Shown: in pieces, positions 17,430 to 26,944 of the stretch
Position numbering within the stretch: the stretch's first letter is position 1
How the letters are laid out: every line of letters begins with the position of its first letter
Source: Pseudomonadota bacterium
GTDB lineage: Bacteria > Pseudomonadota > Gammaproteobacteria > Eutrophobiales > Eutrophobiaceae
Length of the DNA stretch: 57,944 bases
Reading direction: 5' to 3'
Assembly: GCA_022574295.1 (NCBI GenBank)
Contig: JACZSJ010000005.1
Coordinates: 1 to 57,944, forward strand
Made by a program: the position numbers and the translations under genes
The notes under the pieces: model-generated
Databases searched by the model: none
Told to the model about the DNA's origin: nothing
What the model saw: the letters and a program-made list of their open reading frames with translations, nothing else

Positions 17430-18680
17430 TTATCCGTAAAGTGGCCTGCTCTTACAAAGAACAGCAACTTCACCCTTAACTCGTTCGATAACACTCTCAT
17501 CACCCAGGTTATCCATGATGTCGCAAATCCAGTTGGCAACTTGTTTGCAGTCAGCTTCATCAAAACCACGTGTTGTGATTGATGGTGTGCCGATACGGAT
17601 ACCACTGGTAACAAAGGGTGACTGAGGATCATTCGGAACCGCATTCTTATTAACAGTAATGTTGGCGCGACCCAAAGCTGCATCAACTTCTTTGCCTGTC
17701 AGTCCTTTTTCGATCAAATCCACCAGAAACAGATGATTATCTGTCCCGCCAGAAACAATTTTCAAACCACGTTCAATGAAAGTATTAGCCATGGCTGATG
17801 CATTCTTTTTGACCTGCTGGATATATCCCTTGAAGCCTGGCTCCAGACATTCCTTGAAAGCAACAGCCTTTGCAGCGATGGTGTGCATATGTGGGCCACC
17901 CTGGTAAGCAGGAAATACCATGAAGTTTATCTTCTTCTGAATATCCTCATTGGCTTTGCCCATGATAATACCGGAACGTGGACCACGTAATGTTTTGTGC
18001 GTTGTTGATGTTGTAACATCAGCAATCTGCACAGGACTTGGATATTCACCTGTGGCAATAAGACCGGCGACGTGGGCAATATCAGCCATCATCAATGCGC
18101 CAACCTTGTCTGCGATCTCACGGAACCGTTGCCAATCAACAATTCTGGAATAGGCAGAAAAACCTGTAATAATTAATTTTGGCTTGTGTTCCAAAGCGAG
18201 TTCTTCGGCCTGATTATAATCAATATAACCCTTATCATCCAGACCGTACTGAACAGCATCATAGATGCGACCAGACACGTTTACTGAGGCACCGTGGGTC
18301 AAATGGCCACCATGGGCCAGACTCATACCCATGATGTGATCACCTGGTTCCAACAAGGCATGATAAACCGCACCGTTTGCCTGTGAACCGGAATGTGGTT
18401 GTACGTTCACCCAATCTGCACCAAACAGTTCCTTAAGTCGATCAATGGCCAACTGCTCTGCAACGTCAACGTATTCACAACCACCATAATAGCGCTTGCC
18501 CGGATAGCCTTCAGCATACTTATTCGTTAAATAAGAGCCTTGACACTCCATCACGCGTGGACTTGTCATATTCTCTGATGCAATCAACTCAATGTGCTCT
18601 TCCTGACGCACGCGCTCTGAATCCATGGCTTTCCAGAGTTCTTCATCATAACCGGCAACTTTCATATCTTTGCTAAACAT
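17430..18680 (-). CDS. glyA: Serine hydroxymethyltransferase GlyA
   Basis: GlyA interconverts serine and glycine, feeding one-carbon units to tetrahydrofolate. Visible features are [30 protein letters not shown], the PLP lysine in [15 protein letters not shown] and [15 protein letters not shown]. The frame opens at 18731, but ATG 18680 ([12 protein letters not shown]) gives 416 aa, the normal size, and has a GAGGA ribosome-binding site. It lies upstream of nrdR and the riboflavin genes on the same strand with a hairpin in the gap. Confidence 0.95.
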   Translation of the reverse strand: MFSKDMKVAGYDEELWKAMDSERVRQEEHIELIASENMTSPRVMECQGSYLTNKYAEGYPGKRYYGGCEYVDVAEQLAIDRLKELFGADWVNVQPHSGSQANGAVYHALLEPGDHIMGMSLAHGGHLTHGASVNVSGRIYDAVQYGLDDKGYIDYNQAEELALEHKPKLIITGFSAYSRIVDWQRFREIADKVGALMMADIAHVAGLIATGEYPSPVQIADVTTSTTHKTLRGPRSGIIMGKANEDIQKKINFMVFPAYQGGPHMHTIAAKAVAFKECLEPGFKGYIQQVKKNASAMANTFIERGLKIVSGGTDNHLFLVDLIEKGLTGKEVDAALGRANITVNKNAVPNDPQSPFVTSGIRIGTPSITTRGFDEADCKQVANWICDIMDNLGDESVIERVKGEVAVLCKSRPLYG

Positions 18681-19044
18681 GGTGTTCCTCTTCATTTGAA
18701 TAATATTTGTGTCTCTGCGGATCCTGTCCATTATTGTTGATGACTATTGCGGCCACCTGCAAGCGGGATCGCCTGGTCGAATCGACCGACAGAGTAGCAA
18801 ATAATGCATGTTAATGCATTGTTAATATTAGGATTATCAGGAATATATGATGATGGCCGAGTCATTGAAATAAACCGAGCAGAGAACCTTTAGCTTCTGC
18901 TCAGAAGAAATAATTGGTTGATTTTCAAGGTATAATCAGGCATTTTTCTGCCGCCGCTAATCATGATTGCACTGCTCACCGAGGCCTCCACAATCTGAAA
19001 ACATGATCAAAAAGTTAAATTGAGATGAGTTTAAGTAAAATTCC
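18681..19044. promoter_or_regulatory. 364-bp divergent intergenic region between glyA and the hypoxanthine phosphoribosyltransferase gene
   Basis: No ORF or RNA gene is evident. It must hold the glyA promoter (leftward) and the hpt-thioinosine phosphorylase promoter (rightward). A perfect TATAAT at 18931-18936 is oriented toward the rightward genes, 108 bp before that start, but without a good -35. Two AATGCAT copies ten bases apart (18803-18809 and 18813-18819) form a direct/inverted repeat that could be an operator. I see no riboswitch or PurR-like site. Confidence 0.4.
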
Positions 19045-19593
19045 ATGAATCCAACTGAAATTACACAGGTTCAGGCCGACGCTGATTTAATTCACTCATC
19101 TGAAGAAATTGAGGCTGCTATTGAAAGGATGTCCCGGGAGATCACTGCAGTGCTCGCGGACAAAAACCCGGTCATCCTCTGTCTGATGATAGGCGGGATT
19201 ATTCTCACGGGAAAATTGCTACCCTTGTTAAATTTCCCGTTGCAAGTCGAATACGTTCATGTCAGCCGCTATCGTGGCGAAACCCGCGGTAGAGAACTCC
19301 ACTGGATTAGAAAACCGGCAATCTCCCTGCAGGACAGACACGTCCTGATAATCGATGATATTCTTGATGAAGGGATGACCCTGATGGCAATTGTTGAAGA
19401 ATGTAAAAACAATCAGGCAAAGGCAATCCTTACGGCTGTGCTGGCAGATAAGCAACTGGATAAGGAAAGAAGTTTTAAAAATGCTGATTTCACTGGTGTA
19501 ACGGTTCCAAACCGCTATGTATTTGGTTATGGGATGGATTACAAGGAATATTTACGTAATGCTCCAGGCATATACGCAGTAAAGGGCTTATGA
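19045..19593 (+). CDS. Hypoxanthine-guanine phosphoribosyltransferase
   Basis: This type I phosphoribosyltransferase is predicted to convert hypoxanthine (and guanine) plus PRPP to IMP or GMP. The PRPP-binding loop is VLIIDDILDEGMTL (about residues 104-117); other marks are IGGIILTGKLL, YVHVSRYRGETRG and the C-terminal VPNRYVFGYGMDYKEYLRN, which matches the HPRT base-binding region. The length of 182 aa is standard. The stop overlaps the start of the thioinosine phosphorylase by four bases (ATGA), so hypoxanthine released by that enzyme would be recaptured here. Confidence 0.9.
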   Translation: MNPTEITQVQADADLIHSSEEIEAAIERMSREITAVLADKNPVILCLMIGGIILTGKLLPLLNFPLQVEYVHVSRYRGETRGRELHWIRKPAISLQDRHVLIIDDILDEGMTLMAIVEECKNNQAKAILTAVLADKQLDKERSFKNADFTGVTVPNRYVFGYGMDYKEYLRNAPGIYAVKGL

Positions 19594-20330
19594 ATAAAAT
19601 AGCGATTATTGGCGGCACTGGTCTGGCATCACTGGAAGGTGTCGAAATTGATGAAACAAAAAAAGTGGATACGCCTTATGGCAGTCCATCCAGTGCCCTG
19701 GTTTTTGGTCATTTTGGAGAAAAAAAAATCATCTTTTTATCGAGACACGGCAACCCTCATACCATCCCCCCTCACAAAATAAATTATCGCGCCAATATTC
19801 ATGCACTGAAAGAAAATGGCGTAGAAAATATCATTGCTGTTAACGCTGTTGGCGGGATTACGCCAGAAATGCATCCTGAGAGGATCGTTGTCCCTGAACA
19901 AATTATTGATTACACCCATGATCGAAATCAGACATTTTACGAAGACAATCTGAATGAAGTGACCCATATCGATTTTACAAATCCATATAGTACTGTTCTG
20001 AGAAAACAGTTGACTGAAACCAGTGCTATTTCAGGCTTAAATGTATTTGTTGGCGGTGTCTACGCTGCTACACAAGGACCTAGACTGGAAACTTCTGCAG
20101 AGATCCAAAAATTAGAAAAAGATGGCTGTGATATCGTCGGAATGACGGGTATGCCAGAGGCAGCGCTTGCACGTGAACTGGATATTCACTACGTGTGTCT
20201 TGCCCTCGTTGTAAATTGGGCGGCTGGCAAAACAGATGAAGAAATCACCATGGCAATAATCGAAAAACACCTTGAGGATGGCCTGGGGCAAGTCAAGTTA
20301 CTGCTTAAAAAATTTATGTCCTCTTGCTAA
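19590..20330 (+). CDS. S-methyl-5'-thioinosine phosphorylase
   Basis: This is a purine nucleoside phosphorylase (MTAP-like fold) that splits methylthioinosine into hypoxanthine and methylthioribose 1-phosphate. The start MNKIAIIGGTGLASLEG, SRHGNPHTIPPHKINYRAN (residues 51-69), GVYAATQGPRLETSAEI and MTGMPEAALARE are family marks. The base-contacting segment reads VVNWAAG with Asn209, where adenosine-specific MTAP has Asp; Asn favours 6-oxopurines, hence thioinosine. Translational coupling to the hypoxanthine phosphoribosyltransferase and the presence of mtaD and mtnA in this window support the call over MTAP. Confidence 0.85.
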   Translation: MNKIAIIGGTGLASLEGVEIDETKKVDTPYGSPSSALVFGHFGEKKIIFLSRHGNPHTIPPHKINYRANIHALKENGVENIIAVNAVGGITPEMHPERIVVPEQIIDYTHDRNQTFYEDNLNEVTHIDFTNPYSTVLRKQLTETSAISGLNVFVGGVYAATQGPRLETSAEIQKLEKDGCDIVGMTGMPEAALARELDIHYVCLALVVNWAAGKTDEEITMAIIEKHLEDGLGQVKLLLKKFMSSC

Positions 20331-20342
20331 GGCACAATTATT

Positions 20343-20954
20343 TTATTCTACTCCAAGGCGCGTCACTCGCATCAACACGCCAAACAATGGATGATCAAAA
20401 TAATGCAATTCATTCAGTTTAATTCGTCGTGTTTCCTTCATTTGCGCATAGGTACCAGTCATAATAATATCTTCCATAACGACCTCTTCACTACCTTCTT
20501 CCGTAAACGATGTTACTGATTCTGTGTAAAGATCAATAAAGTAAGAGATATCCAGATCCAGATGAAGTAGATGCCCACCTCTTAAATTGACTGTGCCATT
20601 TATCCTGGCCTCGGGATTTTTGATATGAACTTTCTTTGCCCTTGATTTTCTCAATTCAGGCTGTTGCCAGGCGACATGATACACGGGTCGATATTCGCTG
20701 GATAATTTAAGCACTTTGTTCACACCGCCGAGTTTATGCCTGCTTGATGGCAGCATTTTAAATGCATTGGAACCATCAGGGCCTGTAACCAGTTCTATGG
20801 CATTGCTATAATCCGGCACATTACCCGCATTCCACAGTTCACCACTGCTATCTGGTATCAAATGTTCAAACACAATCATTTCTACCTGATACCATTTGGC
20901 AAAGACATGGCTACTAAATACTAAAATAAAACCAGCGAGTAATATTCTTATCAT
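20343..20954 (-). CDS. CsiV-like periplasmic protein
   Basis: A signal peptide (MIRILLAGFILVFSSHVFA) precedes KWYQVEMIVFEH, the start of the CsiV family described in Shewanella and relatives as a peptidoglycan-binding cell-shape factor. Other family features are WQQP near residue 95, LRGGHLLHLDLDISYF and RRIKLNELHYFDHPLFGVLMRV at the C-terminus. The length of 203 aa is somewhat short. The mfd-csiV order is typical. Its ATG lies two bases from the end of a long fold-back element, so its leader sequence is the element itself. Confidence 0.8.
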   Translation of the reverse strand: MIRILLAGFILVFSSHVFAKWYQVEMIVFEHLIPDSSGELWNAGNVPDYSNAIELVTGPDGSNAFKMLPSSRHKLGGVNKVLKLSSEYRPVYHVAWQQPELRKSRAKKVHIKNPEARINGTVNLRGGHLLHLDLDISYFIDLYTESVTSFTEEGSEEVVMEDIIMTGTYAQMKETRRIKLNELHYFDHPLFGVLMRVTRLGVE

Positions 20955-20956
20955 GT

Positions 20957-21117
20957 GGGCACCACTATTAATTCTGGATGAGCCAGATTGATATTCAAAA
21001 TCTTTAAGAGCAAGGCACTAGGTGCTTGTAATAGTAATTCTATTACGAGTGCTTGACAACGCAGCCATCGGAGATTTTTGACTCAAGGTGCTCGTGCACG
21101 AATTAATAATGGTTCCC
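20957..21117. repeat. 161-bp symmetric fold-back element (MITE-like)
   Basis: Terminal arms at 20957-20974 and 21100-21117 pair at 16 of 18 positions. A second perfect 7-bp pair (21028-21034 with 21040-21046) sits at the exact centre of symmetry, 21037, and the flanks between them pair imperfectly. The element nearly fills the mfd-csiV gap: it ends 4 bp from the mfd stop and 2 bp from the csiV ATG. No ORF lies inside. It looks like a non-autonomous mobile or palindromic repeat; family membership is unverified. Confidence 0.65.
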
Positions 21118-21121
21118 ATAA

Positions 21122-24100
21122 TTATGCGGCATCCTTGTTTGTAATATCTGTCAAGAGCTTGGCCAGTATTGTGAACCTGTCAGCAGGTTCCGGCAATTCC
21201 TCATCAATTCTTAATTTGTCCTGACCTTCCAGTCTATAGGTAAACGGATTGTTTTGTATCAATGCCATTATCTTAATGGGATCAACATTATTTTTCTCAT
21301 TAAACTGTAACCGTCCGCCATGAAGTCCCAAATCTATTTTGCGCACACCGAGAGGATTGGCCAATAATTTTAATGTTGCAATCTGAAAAATATTTTTGGC
21401 AAAATCAGGCAATAAACCAAAACGATCAATCATTTCTATTTGCAGTTCCTTTAACTCTTCTTCATTCTTTACACTGGCAATTCGCTTATACATGATGAGT
21501 CGCATGTGTACGTCTGGCAAATAATCCTCAGGGATCAGTGTTGGAATGTGCAGGTCGATCTCCACACCATGATCCAGGGGCCGATCAAGCTCAGGCTGTT
21601 GACCGGATTTAAGCGCGGTCACGGCACGATCCAGCAGATCCATATAAAGGCCATAACCTATTTCCTGAATTTGTCCACTTTGTCCTTCGCCCAATATTTC
21701 CCCTGCCCCGCGGATCTCCAGATCATGAGTTGCCAGGGTAAAACCAACTCCTAATTCTTCCAGAGCTTCAATGGCCTCCAGTCTTTTCACTGCATCCGCC
21801 GTCATCTGTCTCTTTTCAGGGACAATAAGATAGGCATAGGCCTGATGATGCGAACGTCCGACACGGCCTCTCAACTGATAGAGTTGTGCCAATCCAAATT
21901 TATCAGCACGATTGATAATTATAGTATTGGCGCTCGGCACATCGATTCCTGTTTCAATGATGGTCGTGCAAACCAGTACATTAAAACGCCGATGATAAAA
22001 ATCCTGCATGACCTGCTCAAGTACTTTTTCCGGCATCTGGCCATGTGCTGTTCTGACACTTGCCTCTGGCAGAAGCAATTCCACCTGCTTCGCCATTTTT
22101 TCTATGGTTTCAACTTTATTATGTAACACGTAAACCTGACCACCACGTTTGATTTCACGCAGTAGTGCCTCTTTCAAAAGTGTATCATTCCATTCGCGTA
22201 CAAAGGTTTTTACTGCCAATCGCTTTGCTGGGGGTGTCGCGATGATTGAAAACTCGCGCAGGTCAGACAATGCCATATTCAGCGTGCGTGGGATTGGGGT
22301 TGCCGTGAGTGTCAGGACATCAATTTCTGCACGAATTGCCTTAAACTTTTCCTTTTGTCTCACACCGAAACGGTGTTCTTCATCGATGATTAATAAACCC
22401 AATCGGGCAAATTGTATATTCCCCTGGATTAATTTGTGTGTGCCAATAACGATATCGACCGTACCATCTTCAATTCCTTTAATGGCCTTTCCCTGTTGCT
22501 TGCCTGTGCGGAATCTTGATAATAATTCAACACGCACAGGCCAGTCGGCAAACCTGTCTATAAAATTTTGATAATGTTGCTGTGCCAATAATGTTGTGGG
22601 CACAAGGATGGCGACCTGTTTGCTATTCTGTACTGCGATAAACGAGGCACGCATGGCCACTTCTGTTTTACCAAAACCTGAATCACCACATATCAGACGA
22701 TCCATGGGTTTCCCCTGGGTCATATCATCAATGACTGCCGAGATAGCATCCATTTGGCCCGGTGTTTCTTCAAAGGGAAATGCTTGCACAAAAGCATGAT
22801 AGGCATCTTCATCAAGTTCAAATTTAAAACCAGAACGTGCTGCACGTTGCGCATGCATTTCCAGTAGTTCAGCAGCAACATCATATACGCGTTTGGCGGC
22901 CTTACGTCTTGCCTTCTCCCACTGGCCGCTACCCAAACGATGTAATGGCGCATGCTCTGGATCTATTCCAGTGAAACGACTGATCAGATCAAGTGCAGAA
23001 ACAGGCACATAAAGTTTGTCGCTCTCGGCATATTCTATGAAAATAAACTCTGCAGGGATGTCTCCTACCTGCAGAGTGATTAAACCCTGATACCGACCAA
23101 CACCATGTTCCTCATGCACTACTGCTGCACCCAGGGTTAACTCCGTCAGATTACGGATGATGTTTTCTGAATCCTGCTGCTTGCGTTTACGCAATCGACG
23201 TTGCATCACGCGTTCACCAAATAATTGCCCTTCACTGACAATGGCAATCCTGGGGTTATTCAATTGTGCCCCTTGCTCCAGAGGAGCAACGGTCAGTCCC
23301 AGACGCTCTTTACCATGTAAAAATTCGGACCAATCGGCATATTGCACAGGTTTAATCTGATGTTGCTGGAACAGATCTAGTAAGGTTTCTCTTCTGCCCG
23401 CCGATTCTGCGACCAATAAGATTCTGCCGTCAAAGCCATTGACGAAGCGTTTGAATAACGATAATGAATCTACCGAACGAGCATCAATTGTCAGACTTGC
23501 TGGCAGGGTTGTATCATAATTACTGGTTCCAGCACGCTCATCCTGCTGCATATGTGATATGTGGATCTGGTGGTAGTTTTTTGTTCTGCTTAACAAGTCA
23601 TGGGGATTGAGAAACATCTCTCGAGGCGGCAATACTGGACGTTCCAGATCATGTCTTGTTTGCTCATAACGTGTTTCGATGTCCTGCCAAAATGTTTCTG
23701 CAACATCAATGACATCTTCATCAAAGATAGTGATGCAGTTATCCGGCAAATAATCAAATAAGGTATTGGTCTCTTTGTAAAACAATGGTAAATAATACTC
23801 AATTCCTGCTGGAGCAAACCCCTGGCTAACATCACGATAGACGGGACATTGGTTAGGGTTCCCTTCAAATCGTGATCGCCAATTTGATCTGAAGCGAGCA
23901 ATTCCTTCATCAATCAAGGGGACTTCCCTTGCCGGTAGTATTCTAATTTCCTCTACCTTATCCAGTGAACGCTGGGTTTCAGGATCGAAGGTTCTGATAC
24001 TGTCTATTTCGTCATCGAACAAATCTATCCGATAGGGTTGCGTTGTCCCCATGGGGTACAAATCAATCAATGAACCGCGAACTGCGACATCGCCATGCTC

Positions 24101-24595
24101 AATGACCTGTGTGACAAACGTATATCCACCTTCATTCAGTTGTTTTCTGAATGCATCAACATTGAGTTGCTGTCCTTTTTTCAGAATCAGGCTATGTGAC
24201 AACAGGAATTCTTTAGGCATCAAACGATGCATTAGTGTGGTGACAGGAACAATCAGAATACCTTCCTTCAAGCTCGGCAGGATGGTCAGAGTCGCCAGCC
24301 TTTCTGAAATAATATCCTGATAGGGTGAAAACATATCGTAAGGCAATGTTTCCCAGTCAGGAAAAGACAGAAGACTGAAAGTTTTATTCTCACCTAGATA
24401 AAAACGAAGCTCTTCTGTCAGTCTGCTTGCCACAAGTGAGCTTGCCGTCATAATAACGATGGGAGCTTTTTCTTTTTGAACTAATCGGCTGATAGCCAGG
24501 GCTTTGCTACTACCGTAAAGCCTGCCCCAGAAACTTTTTTCGCCCGCCCTGAATGAACATTCTGGCTGGAATGCACTTGCGCGATTATTAGTCAT
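21122..24595 (-). CDS. mfd: Transcription-repair coupling factor Mfd
   Basis: Mfd displaces RNA polymerase stalled at DNA lesions and recruits UvrA. The domains run in order: UvrB-like module (LLSFPDWETLPYDMFSP), the RNA polymerase-interacting domain (GAAVVHEEHGVGRYQGL with EYAESDKLYVPV), a RecG-like motor with Walker A GDSGFGKTEVAMRA (roughly residue 640) and DEEH box IDEEHRFGVRQKEKFK, the RGRVGRS motif and a C-terminal D7 region. The frame opens at 24661 inside pyrF; ATG 24595 (MTNNRASAF) avoids that overlap and gives 1157 aa, close to E. coli Mfd. Confidence 0.95.
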   Translation of the reverse strand: MTNNRASAFQPECSFRAGEKSFWGRLYGSSKALAISRLVQKEKAPIVIMTASSLVASRLTEELRFYLGENKTFSLLSFPDWETLPYDMFSPYQDIISERLATLTILPSLKEGILIVPVTTLMHRLMPKEFLLSHSLILKKGQQLNVDAFRKQLNEGGYTFVTQVIEHGDVAVRGSLIDLYPMGTTQPYRIDLFDDEIDSIRTFDPETQRSLDKVEEIRILPAREVPLIDEGIARFRSNWRSRFEGNPNQCPVYRDVSQGFAPAGIEYYLPLFYKETNTLFDYLPDNCITIFDEDVIDVAETFWQDIETRYEQTRHDLERPVLPPREMFLNPHDLLSRTKNYHQIHISHMQQDERAGTSNYDTTLPASLTIDARSVDSLSLFKRFVNGFDGRILLVAESAGRRETLLDLFQQHQIKPVQYADWSEFLHGKERLGLTVAPLEQGAQLNNPRIAIVSEGQLFGERVMQRRLRKRKQQDSENIIRNLTELTLGAAVVHEEHGVGRYQGLITLQVGDIPAEFIFIEYAESDKLYVPVSALDLISRFTGIDPEHAPLHRLGSGQWEKARRKAAKRVYDVAAELLEMHAQRAARSGFKFELDEDAYHAFVQAFPFEETPGQMDAISAVIDDMTQGKPMDRLICGDSGFGKTEVAMRASFIAVQNSKQVAILVPTTLLAQQHYQNFIDRFADWPVRVELLSRFRTGKQQGKAIKGIEDGTVDIVIGTHKLIQGNIQFARLGLLIIDEEHRFGVRQKEKFKAIRAEIDVLTLTATPIPRTLNMALSDLREFSIIATPPAKRLAVKTFVREWNDTLLKEALLREIKRGGQVYVLHNKVETIEKMAKQVELLLPEASVRTAHGQMPEKVLEQVMQDFYHRRFNVLVCTTIIETGIDVPSANTIIINRADKFGLAQLYQLRGRVGRSHHQAYAYLIVPEKRQMTADAVKRLEAIEALEELGVGFTLATHDLEIRGAGEILGEGQSGQIQEIGYGLYMDLLDRAVTALKSGQQPELDRPLDHGVEIDLHIPTLIPEDYLPDVHMRLIMYKRIASVKNEEELKELQIEMIDRFGLLPDFAKNIFQIATLKLLANPLGVRKIDLGLHGGRLQFNEKNNVDPIKIMALIQNNPFTYRLEGQDKLRIDEELPEPADRFTILAKLLTDITNKDAA

Positions 24596-24623
24596 CGATT
24601 TAAAGCAATCAGACACCAAAATG

Positions 24624-25334
24624 CTACACGGCCATACTTGCAGCGCAGATTTCTTCCTCAATATTCTTTAGCACCTGTACTGGATCTACTGCTTGTGTGA
24701 TTGGTCTTCCTATCACCAGATAATCGCTCCCTGCATTGATGGCTTGACCAGGTGTCATGACACGTTCTTGATCATTATTATCGGAACCAGCCGGGCGAAT
24801 ACCGGGAGTGACTAACTTGAACTCTTTGCCTAGATTGTCTCGTAACATCTTTACTTCCTGCGCAGAACATACCACGCCATCAAGACCAGCATCAGATGCT
24901 AACTGCGCCAGTCTCATCACCTGTTCTTCAACAGAACATTGATAACCCAGTTCTCTTAATGCTTCTTCATTCATACTGGTAAGTATGGTTACACCAATCA
25001 ACAGTGGATGATGTGATTTTTTCTCGATTTCCTCTCTGGCGAGCGACATCATTTCGGATCCACCACTTGCATGCACATTGACCATCCACACACCTAAATC
25101 TGCGGCGACTGCGCACGCCTTTGCTACGGTGGTGGGGATATCGTGATATTTCAAATCAAGAAATACATCAAAACCTTTGCTGATCAATTTCTCGACCATG
25201 ACTGGCCCTGCTTTCGTGAATAGCTCTTTACCTACTTTCACTCGGCATAAAGCAGGCTGCAGTTTTTCAACCAGCTCCAGAGCCAGTTTCGGTTCAGAAT
25301 AATCCAGAGGAACAATAATACGTGAGTGATCCAC
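24624..25334 (-). CDS. pyrF: Orotidine 5'-phosphate decarboxylase PyrF
   Basis: PyrF decarboxylates OMP to UMP, the last de novo pyrimidine step. The catalytic tetrad region FLDLKYHDIPTTV gives D60, K62 and D65; VNVHASGGSEM and TPGIRPAG follow, with VIGRPITQA at the phosphate-binding end. The length of 236 aa is normal. It starts 3 bp after lapB ends, as in many gammaproteobacteria where pyrF follows lapAB, and is followed by mfd. Confidence 0.95.
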   Translation of the reverse strand: MDHSRIIVPLDYSEPKLALELVEKLQPALCRVKVGKELFTKAGPVMVEKLISKGFDVFLDLKYHDIPTTVAKACAVAADLGVWMVNVHASGGSEMMSLAREEIEKKSHHPLLIGVTILTSMNEEALRELGYQCSVEEQVMRLAQLASDAGLDGVVCSAQEVKMLRDNLGKEFKLVTPGIRPAGSDNNDQERVMTPGQAINAGSDYLVIGRPITQAVDPVQVLKNIEEEICAASMAV

Positions 25335-25337
25335 CTT

Positions 25338-26513
25338 CTACTCCCCTTCTACCCCATGGATAGGCTTTACCGTGTTCCAGTTTTTACAACCAGGGCATTG
25401 CCAGTGCAATGCCCTGGCATCAAAGCCACAATGATTACATTGATATATTGGTCGATCCTCAAGCAACTTACCTGTCAGATCCTTGATTGTCATCAGATCA
25501 TCTTTTGCCTTACCTTGAGCTGGAATAAGAGCGTATTCAATCAGTCGATCAACACCACGCACAGTCGGTCTTTTCTTCAGTTCTGTTGTGATATATTTTA
25601 TTGCTTCTTCTTCACCATCCTGTTCAGCAATCAGCTCAACAAGCTTTATCATTGGCGTGATCCCGCCATGTGTGTCGACGATGGTGTGTAAATAATCTCT
25701 GAATTCATCCAGTTTTTCCAGTTGCCTGTAACATTCAAACAGCGGAGCAACCGCTTCTGGGATGTATTCTGCATCTTGCCTTTCAATACGTTTGTATACT
25801 CGTATGGCCTGCTTGTACTTCCCCTCATCTTTAAAGATATCCGCTTCGATCAAACTTGCACGGACACAGTTTGCATCAATATTAATGGCTTTTTTCAGTA
25901 GACCACGCGCACCTCTATCTTGCCCATGGGCCATTAATTCACATGCTTGTTCACAATAGAACTGGGCGATGTTTTTTTTCAATGAACGGCCTGAGGATAA
26001 TTCCAGTTGGCGTGCCGTCTTAATCGCATTTCCCCAATCTTTTTCCTGTTGATAGATATCGAGTAATTCGGTAAATGCAGGAACTGTATACAGACCAATT
26101 TCCACTAACTCAATAAATAAACTTTCAGCACGATCAAATAATCCTGATCTCATGTAATCCATGCCGAGTTCGAGTAATGCCAATGCTCGTTGTTCTCTGT
26201 TTAAGTTTGGTCTGGCAATCAAATTCTGATGAATACGAATCGCACGATCAACCTCCCCGCGACGCCGGAACAGATTGCCCAAAGCAAGATGAGTTTCTAC
26301 CGTTTCACTATCTACTTCCAGCATTTTGACAAAGACCTCGATAGCCTTGTCTGGTTGCTCGTTCAAAACATAATTCAGGCCTTTAAAATACTCAGGGTGT
26401 AATCCACCTTGATTTGAAATCCCTGAGGATGCATTACTACGTCTACCATACAACCACCCACTAAATGCAGCGACTGGTAATAACCAGATGATTATCATCC
26501 AGTTTATCTCCAT
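25338..26513 (-). CDS. lapB: LPS assembly protein LapB
   Basis: LapB (YciM) is an inner-membrane scaffold that, in E. coli, promotes FtsH-dependent turnover of LpxC and so balances LPS synthesis. One N-terminal membrane anchor (about residues 5-22) is followed by a series of TPR repeats (from about residue 43, NYVLNEQPDKAIEVFVKMLE). A C-terminal rubredoxin-like metal site has two CxxC pairs (CNHC and CPGC, about 358-377). The length of 391 aa matches. It overlaps the lapA stop by one base. Confidence 0.94.
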   Translation of the reverse strand: MEINWMIIIWLLPVAAFSGWLYGRRSNASSGISNQGGLHPEYFKGLNYVLNEQPDKAIEVFVKMLEVDSETVETHLALGNLFRRRGEVDRAIRIHQNLIARPNLNREQRALALLELGMDYMRSGLFDRAESLFIELVEIGLYTVPAFTELLDIYQQEKDWGNAIKTARQLELSSGRSLKKNIAQFYCEQACELMAHGQDRGARGLLKKAINIDANCVRASLIEADIFKDEGKYKQAIRVYKRIERQDAEYIPEAVAPLFECYRQLEKLDEFRDYLHTIVDTHGGITPMIKLVELIAEQDGEEEAIKYITTELKKRPTVRGVDRLIEYALIPAQGKAKDDLMTIKDLTGKLLEDRPIYQCNHCGFDARALHWQCPGCKNWNTVKPIHGVEGE

Positions 26514-26818
26514 TAAAGCGTATCCTTCATGGGCATGACCCTGAGATTATCAAGCTCCTTTTCATAGAGTTTCCCCTGTTTCTCGAGCCTGGATATTCTA
26601 TGTTTCAAACTGATGATTCTCGGAAGCCATGCTAATACGCCTAACAATGCTCCAATACCGAGAGAAATAAAAAGTAGAAATGATAGCGAAATATCCTTGC
26701 TGGCGACGAGATAGTTGAAGGTAATCATCTGATTATTTTTCAGAAAGAACACCAACGACACGATAAATATCAACAGGAAAAAGATGATGGAAAAATATTT
26801 TTTAATAGTTTGAGACAT
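26513..26818 (-). CDS. lapA: LPS assembly protein LapA
   Basis: LapA (YciS, DUF1049) is a small two-helix inner-membrane protein acting with LapB. Two hydrophobic segments (about residues 9-27 and 43-65) flank a short loop containing QMITFNYLVASKDISLSF, the family signature; a coiled-coil-like cytoplasmic tail with an RISRLEKQGK stretch follows. The frame opens at 26869 but ATG 26818 (MSQTIKKYFSI) has an AGAGAG ribosome-binding site and gives 101 aa, the usual length. Confidence 0.92.
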   Translation of the reverse strand: MSQTIKKYFSIIFFLLIFIVSLVFFLKNNQMITFNYLVASKDISLSFLLFISLGIGALLGVLAWLPRIISLKHRISRLEKQGKLYEKELDNLRVMPMKDTL

Positions 26819-26944
26819 ATGCTCTCTTCTCATATTCAGTAGTTTGGCTATAAACCGAGGTAACAACAATAAGCAGAGAACACTTCAAATACAATAGTCC
26901 GCTGTCGCGGAGCATTAAAAAATGGGGATAGTCTGTCTTCAGGC

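Noticed and set aside
24596-24661. An upstream in-frame start for mfd
   Set aside because: It would place 22 extra residues inside the pyrF coding region and does not resemble Mfd N-termini.
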